Source: Stereum hirsutum FP-91666 SS1
Taxonomy: Eukaryota > Basidiomycota > Agaricomycetes > Russulales > Stereaceae
Direction of reading: 5' to 3'
NCBI RefSeq assembly: GCF_000264905.1
Contig: NW_006763131.1
Span: 3,242,708 to 3,306,707, forward strand
Length of the DNA: 64,000 nucleotides
The notes under the pieces are model-generated. The model had not been told where the DNA came from. It saw only the letters and a list, made by a program, of their open reading frames with translations, and made no database searches. Below are positions 58,215 through 64,000 of this stretch, in pieces (the stretch's first letter is position 1; every line of letters begins with the position of its first letter). The position numbers and the translations under genes were made by a program.

Positions 58215-60184
58215 TTACCATGGTCCCAGTCCTGGTACCGCACCTGCCAGCCTTCTCAATGCATCTAACAACTCAACATCTTCCATCGACAGTGTCTGAA
58301 CCTTCTTCCCATTCTCCATCCCAAACGGGAGCCTATCTGGCTCACAAACGGTACCCTCCTCCGGCAACGTTCCATTCACGAAGTACGTCCGTACTGCCTT
58401 CGCCGTACAAACCGAAGGTGCTGACCACGAACAATGCCCATACGAATGCTGCTCCAACAGACCTGCACCGGCGTACCGCTCGCGCACTTTCCGCGCATCA
58501 GTTATAGGACAGACTGGATCGTACGAGGGATTGACGATGAGAATAGGATGTGCCGTGTTGTTTGCGGAGTAAGGGCCCGTATACCGCCACTTCGCTTCAA
58601 TCTTCCACTCCAAGCAACGGAGGTGGAACAACGCCCACATGGGCGCTACTAAGGGCGACTTCGCTGCGAGCTTGGCGTAATGAGCTTCGAATTGACCTGG
58701 TTCCTCGATGAGTGGACCGGAATCACCGCACGCAACGGCGTAAAGGGCCTCATTATCTGCCGTCCAGGGGAGGCCTTCCGTACCACAGTCGCATGAGTGA
58801 GATAGCAAGCCGTCGACCTTTTCCTCCAAGACCGTCTGATTTCTCGTCTCCACGGCATACAACTCGTCCGCCATGTGCCCGAAGAATAAATATGGCTCGT
58901 AAAGCGCCTGAAAGAGTCTAACCCGCGCAAAATCCTTTGTGATCACAGCTGGGCCGGAAGACGCGAAAGGGACGGGTACGGGAGATCGAACAAGGTCAAC
59001 GAATATCTTGTCGACCCTTTCTTTGACCCTCTCCGGGCTCGGCTCGTAAATCGCGCAGTTCGATGGACCCGCCATGGAGCAGAAACCATAAAAGGCTTGG
59101 TGGACGGATTCCATGAATTCGAGATTTGAGGACCAGAGGCCTTTGCTGTAATTCTCCGCGTCGAACACCCCGTCCAGAACGAGTCGTCCGACTTTGTCCG
59201 GATACATGGCGGCAAAATACTGGCCCAGGACTGTGCCATAGCTCTGCAGCGTAGAACGAGGTAAGTGTCAAAAAAAGCCACAGTATGGGCCGCGAGACGT
59301 ACGAAGCCCCAGTACTGCAACTTCTCCTGGCCCAACTTCTCCACGATCTTCAACATGTCCGTCGCGACATACGGTGTGCTCATAAATCTTCCCGCTCCCC
59401 ACTCCTCGCCAGTCCCGCCCGCTTCCTCCTTGCCATTCCCTCCAAGAGCGCGAAGACACATGTCTGCAACAACCTTCTCCCGACTACGAGCCCGTCCGAA
59501 CGTCTCCTTCGCAGAGAGAAGCAAGCTATAGAGTGACTGCAAACCCCATTGTTTATACCCCCGATCCGAACCAAAGCATTGAGCCGGTGGCGTCGTGGCG
59601 CCCACCCCGCGAGGATCAAAGCCCAGAAGATCGAATTCTGGACCCACAATCTTCGAAATCATCTCTCCTCGGACTGGCATAAGCGCTGTTCCAGATCCAC
59701 CAGGACCTCCAGGGTTAAGAAATATCGTTCCTTTGTAGTTTGCGAGATCTGTGGCAGGACGAAGGAGAAGTGCGATTTCTGTGGTGGGGAGTAATCGAGA
59801 GGTAGGGCTAAACGGGCACATTTGTGGTCGTCGAAGCAGGGTGTCCAGGTGATATTCTCGTGTGGTTGGAGCTGAGAGTACGTCAGTAATTGTCGGTGAT
59901 CCATGTCGTTAGATCAATCGAACGGGGACACAAACCTTGTACCAATCAAACTCAGCGGTCGATAGATGTGGACTCGGGTGTAAATCTCGAGAGGATTCGT
60001 TGGCTATATGTTGTTGAATTCTCCGTAGTACGAGCGCGAATACGGCTGCGACAAGCAAGACAGACCAAGGATACCCAGTAGAGAATCGACGCCACCGACG
60101 TCCATTCCAGGATTCCAAGTCCTCAGGTTGCACCAGATGTTTCGATACGTCGGAGTGAGAAGTCCCCATCATGGTGGTTCGCAT
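58215..60184 (-). CDS. S33/TAP-type alpha/beta hydrolase with N-terminal anchor; apparent frameshift
   Basis: An alpha/beta hydrolase of the tripeptidyl-aminopeptidase-like (TAP) group of S33 peptidases. The ATG at 60184 gives a cytosolic head and a signal anchor (WSVLLVAAVFALVL), so a type II membrane or released protein is expected. After an intron come ITWTPCFDDHKCARLALPLD, the oxyanion region FLNPGGPGGSG, DPRGVG, the nucleophile elbow GFSYGTVLG (Ser after an intron near 59250), catalytic Asp region NPSYDPVCP and His in SYGHCSW. Between LPLDYS and TTEIALLLRPATD (59780-59796) the reading frame shifts by one base with no room for an intron. The gene is therefore either a recent pseudogene or carries a sequence error; everything downstream looks conserved. 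Confidence 0.78.
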
Positions 60185-60468
60185 CAAACCGATGCCCCAG
60201 TGTCACCATACTCCTGTCAGATACCAGAGTCCAATCGGCCGTGGGTTCGTGAGGTGTCTTGAAGAGCATGGGTCACTTGGTGATGCATGAGTTTATCAGA
60301 TAATTTCTCTCGGATCAATTGATCACGGTCTGTCATCTTGGCACCCGGTCAATTCCGAGCTCACATTCTTCATCTTACTACCTGCACACCACCGGCGGGC
60401 AACATTATTGCACACCTTCGCCGGGCTTGCCTCCGTACCATCCTCTACTTCACCAGCTCAACCAACCA

Positions 60469-60882
60469 ATGTCTGGCCCCCCTCCCCCCGCACCGCCGTC
60501 TGCGCCCCTGCCTTCCGGTGCACATCATGCGCCATCGACGACATCTAGCGATCGTGCCCTCTATGGGCCTCCTCCTAATAATGATCCGATACTTCAATTG
60601 ATGAGCTTGATTAGAGAACAATTCGTGAGACAGGAGCAGAGAGATGCGGAGAGGGAGGTTAGAGATGCGGAGAGGGAGGTTAGAGATGCGGAGAGGGAGG
60701 TCAAGCAGGCGGAGAGGGAATCTAGACTGAATGACACTTTGGCGGGTATGCAAGCATCGATGGCGGGTGTGCAAGCATCGATGGCGGGCTTGCAGGCCTC
60801 AGTGGATAAGCGGGGCGATACTTTGCAGCAGGGGTTTGGAAGATTGGCAAACCTCTTGACAAATGGTTTTGCATCTAGGTGA
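60469..60882 (+). CDS. Small repeat-built coiled-coil protein (137 aa)
   Basis: A single-exon frame of 137 residues from ATG at 60469. The N-terminal 45 residues are Pro/Ser-rich and disordered. Then comes LIREQFVRQEQ, three tandem 7-residue units RDAEREV plus a fourth, diverged unit (KQAERES), then three units of type MAGVQAS, and a C-terminal helix (GDTLQQGFGRLANLLTNGF). Both repeat sets have heptad length, so a coiled coil is expected. The DNA repeats are nearly identical at base level, showing recent duplication. I recognise no family. Similar short helical-repeat proteins are common orphans in agaricomycetes. No signal peptide. Confidence 0.55.
   Translation: MSGPPPPAPPSAPLPSGAHHAPSTTSSDRALYGPPPNNDPILQLMSLIREQFVRQEQRDAEREVRDAEREVRDAEREVKQAERESRLNDTLAGMQASMAGVQASMAGLQASVDKRGDTLQQGFGRLANLLTNGFASR
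60640..60702 (+). repeat. Three tandem 21-bp units (RDAEREV heptads)
   Basis: Units at 60640-60660, 60661-60681 and 60682-60702, identical except for the last base of the third. Confidence 0.9.
60741..60803 (+). repeat. Three tandem 21-bp units (MAGVQAS heptads)
   Basis: Units at 60741-60761, 60762-60782 and 60783-60803; the first two are nearly identical and the third is more diverged. Confidence 0.85.
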
Positions 60883-61008
60883 ACTTCAGTAGGCCTACGA
60901 CAAGTCTCGGGATTCAATGAAGATAACTTCTGTCATGAGAAATACTGTACATCAAACCACCACCATCGAGTCTCTATGTACGATTTAATCCTGCCAATGA
61001 CAGCGCCA

Positions 61009-61214
61009 GAGACCCTCGAGAGCGTAATAATACCCTCGAAGTGGGTCCAGAGCCATATTTCTCGAATACGTGGGGTGGATGGGTCCTTTGAGGCTCGGAT
61101 GACGCTGAAAATGCCGATGTCTCCTCCTCCAACTTCCAACATATAATGACACCTTCGGACTGAACTATCTTAGAGAGCTCGAGACCCTCGAGAGCGTCCT
61201 CATTCCCTCGAGTA
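61009..61214. repeat. Direct repeat pair with CTCGAG cores
   Basis: Two copies of about 34 bp at 61009-61042 and 61181-61214. They share GAGACCCTCGAGAGCGT, then a variable patch, then CCCTCGA. Confidence 0.6.
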
Positions 61215-61350
61215 TCAGTACATCTATCCTACCCTAGATTATCTGAGACCGTGAGAGACTACTGTACACAGGATGCTACAGTTAGCGCATGTACTGATTA
61301 CGGATATGGGGTATTGGTCCTTATGGGCCCGTTTTGTACTCTGAATTAAT

Positions 61351-61374
61351 CTTCCTTCCTTCCTTCCTTCCTTC
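61351..61374. repeat. (TTCC)n microsatellite
   Basis: Six tandem CTTC/TTCC units. Confidence 0.8.
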
Positions 61375-61546
61375 TGCAGGTGGAAATAATAGTATTATGG
61401 GTCCTCAAGAAAATGTCTATGGTAGTGTTTGAAATATGAATAATGTCCGTGATGTTCGTAGTAGCTTAAGTAGTTATTTTTGACCTGACCAATACCCTGA
61501 ACTTTGCTGCAAAAATACACAAACTGACTCATTCCTTCCTGTCCGA

Positions 61547-63822
61547 TCATGCTAGAGTCCCGTTGACATTGACATCTCCTGCGAGAGGCCCGAGAAGCAC
61601 CGAATAGGGATCAGGGAGCGCAGCTCTCACATCTCCTGGATAGTAGATCGTAGCGAGTGTTTCGTTCGATGAGGCGGAGACGTTCCCGGTGGTGAGAAAC
61701 TCTATCTCAGCCGACCTGGCAGGACCAGGGACTGCACAACGGGTCAGTTGACTGTGGCGGTGGACGACGCGACAAGGGGCAGTGTGAGAAGAGATAATTA
61801 CCGTAAATCGTACCATGACTGTCTCCGTGGCGGTCGACGAAGATGGAGTTTGGTGCTTGAGCCCATTCGACCGTCGACCACTCAGTCGGTGTGCTATGGG
61901 GTATTATAAGTTAGTATCGTTTCCATACATTTACTACAGCAGATCAATACGGGCTTACTTGAGGTCAAAGTCTGAGGTGACGAGCAAGAGGGAGACATTG
62001 GTAGGAAGCTCTCCGGTCACGCTAGTATTCGCGGTAAATGGCCATCCTCCGCACAGAGCCTAAGTCATGCATTAGGTACTATATCACAACGGCGAGAATC
62101 GGAAGTGTTACAAGACTCACATAAAGTGTCATGTCTTGGGAATAGGTCATGTTGTAGGTATCAGCCTGCGCAGCGGCCTCGCGCAACGCTTTGAACCCAG
62201 CAAATGTATTGTTGTCGAGAACTGTTCCACATACAGGATGAGGTCAGAACTGATGGCCTCAAGAGAACTAAGTAACACGTATACATACCTTCATCCAGAC
62301 AGACGATCGGTAAGGCGACGAAAGTTCCCGCAGAGTACTCGTCGGCAATGGTGGAATAGTCAAGTGCGGTGGTATCGTTCAGACTCAGTGCAGCGTAGAG
62401 AGCCTGGCTCAACGCCGAGAAGTTCGGGTCAACGTTCATGTAGCCGATATAGATCATGGCACGTATGTCGTCAGCCGTAACACTTCCATAAGCTCCAGCG
62501 AGGGCGTTGTCGATTACTGAGCTGAAGGCCTGTCAAGTTGATGGTCAGTCAAACAAACGAGTTACGATTGAATCAGAATGCTCGATGACGAACCGATACA
62601 AGGCCGCCCTTGCCCTGTGACTTGAAAGGACAAGCCCCGTCGAAGTCGACACAGTAGGCGTCCGCGCGGAGCAGAAGACGGTTGACGGCCGCCAATTGGA
62701 GTGTCACGACCTCCGTGTTGTTCTAACATGTATTCTCGTCAATGGTAGGCAGAAGGGTACAGGCAGAGAGTTCACAATGCCTGGAGGGAAGACCGCGTCA
62801 AGAATGAAGCGGCCGGTATGCTCAGGATATTTGTGTGCATAATTTGCCGCTCCATATGTTCCACTGAGATCAAATACTATGAGTTGATTGCAATTGCTCC
62901 GACGGGGAAAGCTCATACTCACTAAGAAACGCCTAGGAAATTCAACGTATCGTAGCCAAGCGCTTCTCTCACGCTGTTCCAGTCTTGTATGGTGTCCGCT
63001 GTACCGACATGGGCGAGTATTCCCGGTGGAGTACTCAACTCCATGCAGGATTGCGCGTATCGAGCAGCCAGAGCCTGGTAGGAGGCGAACTCTTCTTCAG
63101 TAGAAGGTCTGACGAAAGACATGAGAATGAGCAAGTCTTGGTAAACAGAGTAGATGACGTACATGCTGGACGGGAACGAGATGCCATCGATGAAACAGTT
63201 CAGTGGGTTGGAGAAATAGGTACCCCTGACGTCCATAGCTGTAAAAAAAAACGATGATTATTAAACACGGCATACAGGATTTCTAAGGTCGGAACCACGA
63301 CGCACCGAGGATGTCGAAGGATTCGAGACCGGTGAACGCATCAGCACCGGAGAGATTGAGAGCCACCTGCCATGCGTAGGATGATACCTCCAGAGCGGGG
63401 CCGCCTGGACAAAATCTGAATGAGTTCGAGTTACGCCTCTGACGCCCTGAGCACACAGACCTGGGTTGCTGATAACGAATATTAGTTTCACGCAGAACGT
63501 GGAGTTGGAGAAATACTGCTCACAAATTAAGAAGTCCTTGAGGGTTCTCGGGCCGATACATCGAGAATCCAAGAGCGATGGTATTATTCTCGTCCATCGG
63601 TTGAGAATAGTCCATGGCGACATCTAGACGGCCACAGGCTAGCGTAGAAGGGAGGGTGTCTGGGAGAGTAATATTGTCCTCCAGCAGTGGTGACGGAACA
63701 TTGAGGGCACAATCCACCCATTGAACACTATTAGCTCGTCGAGAAAGAGCAGCAGCCAAGGAGCCCTCAGCAGCGAAAGAGACCACCATAAGAGCAAAGA
63801 GGCATGAGGGTGAAAAAGGCAT
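61547..63822 (-). CDS. Secreted S33/TAP-type alpha/beta hydrolase
   Basis: A second member of the tripeptidyl-aminopeptidase-like S33 group, here with a cleavable signal peptide (SCLFALMVVSFAAEGSLAAA). Many exons. Landmarks in order: CGRLDVAMDYSQP, the oxyanion region NPGGPA (near 63410), DVRGTYFSNP, the nucleophile elbow LNFLGVSYGTYGAANYAHK (Ser beside an intron near 62900), ILDAVFPPGIV, ADDIRAMIYIGY, and the TAP C-terminal part with catalytic Asp (LLVTSDFDLNTPTEWS) and His (RHGDSHGT). Numerous Asn-X-Thr/Ser sites fit secretion. The end (YPGDVRAALPDPYS...GTLA) is intact. It differs strongly from the hydrolase at 58.2-60.2 kb, so the two are not recent copies. Substrate unknown; peptide release from N-termini is the family expectation. 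Confidence 0.83.
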
Positions 63823-63903
63823 GACTGCTCAAGCAATAAAAACAAGAAGCAGAACGGAAATATGAAGAATGAATGACGGGAGTCCTTGAGTCGTGGATAA
63901 AGG

Positions 63904-63910
63904 TTTTATA
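63904..63910 (-). promoter_or_regulatory. TATA box of the secreted S33 hydrolase gene
   Basis: TATAAAA read on the minus strand, about 80 bp upstream of the start codon at 63822. Confidence 0.55.
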
Positions 63911-64000
63911 CTCCTCTAGCCCGAAAGCCGAGCACAGCAATAAACTTCAAGTTGACCATCAATCATGAAGAGCAAATAAAGCTAATATTGCATCACAGCA

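Larger units (their letters stand above)
60883..61546. other. Intergenic region with small repeats
   Basis: About 660 bp with no supported gene. It contains two copies of a GAGACCCTCGAGAGCGT element (61009 and 61181) and a TTCC microsatellite. Confidence 0.4.

Noticed and set aside
58215..63822. The two S33 hydrolases as a recent tandem duplication
   Set aside because: They differ in N-terminus (anchor versus signal peptide), motif wording and exon structure, so at most they are old relatives.

Overview
The window looks like nuclear DNA of a filamentous basidiomycete, most likely an agaricomycete. Genes lie close together on both strands. They are split by many short introns (mostly about 45-80 nt, GT...AG). 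Products include a microsomal P450 with fungal-type motifs, a GH79 glycosidase, a Ras2-type GTPase and a Chp1-like chromodomain protein. No rRNA, CRISPR array or prokaryotic operon signal is visible. Gene models were built by hand from reading frames and splice sites. Frame closure was checked exon by exon for BET1, P450, Yippee, SDR, Ras, PXMP4, SEC18, TMEM33, the CBS-PB1 protein and frataxin.

Layout. 0-5 kb: the 3' end of a Ulp1-type SUMO protease, a BET1 SNARE, a fold-back repeat and an intact 11-exon P450. 5-11 kb: a Yippee protein, a short-chain dehydrogenase and a 95-residue unknown protein, each with a TATA box. 11-19 kb: almost 8 kb with no gene I can support. 19-28 kb: a Ras GTPase, a PXMP4-like peroxisomal membrane protein and a large chromodomain protein. 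28-38 kb: SEC18/NSF, a TMEM33/Pom33-like protein, a small membrane protein and a protein with CBS and PB1 domains. 38-45 kb: an unknown protein, a secreted GH79 glycosidase, frataxin and a low-complexity protein. 45-58 kb: a WDR70-like WD40 protein, a BET double-bromodomain protein, a G-patch/zinc-finger protein, tRNA-Glu(CTC) and an RBM26/27-like RNA-binding protein. 58-64 kb: two S33/TAP-type alpha/beta hydrolases flanking a small repeat-built coiled-coil protein.

Most genes are unrelated housekeeping functions: vesicle fusion (BET1, SEC18), chromatin (chromodomain protein, BET protein), nuclear RNA metabolism (G-patch and RBM26/27 proteins), iron-sulfur assembly (frataxin) and ER/peroxisome membranes. 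I see no biosynthetic cluster. The main points of interest are an apparent 2-nt microexon in the Ras gene, a Chp1/TASOR-like chromodomain protein, an apparent frameshift in one S33 hydrolase, a fold-back element, an unusually long intron with a strong hairpin in the WDR70 gene, a possible second promoter in the CBS-PB1 gene, and a small protein assembled from two sets of 21-bp repeats.
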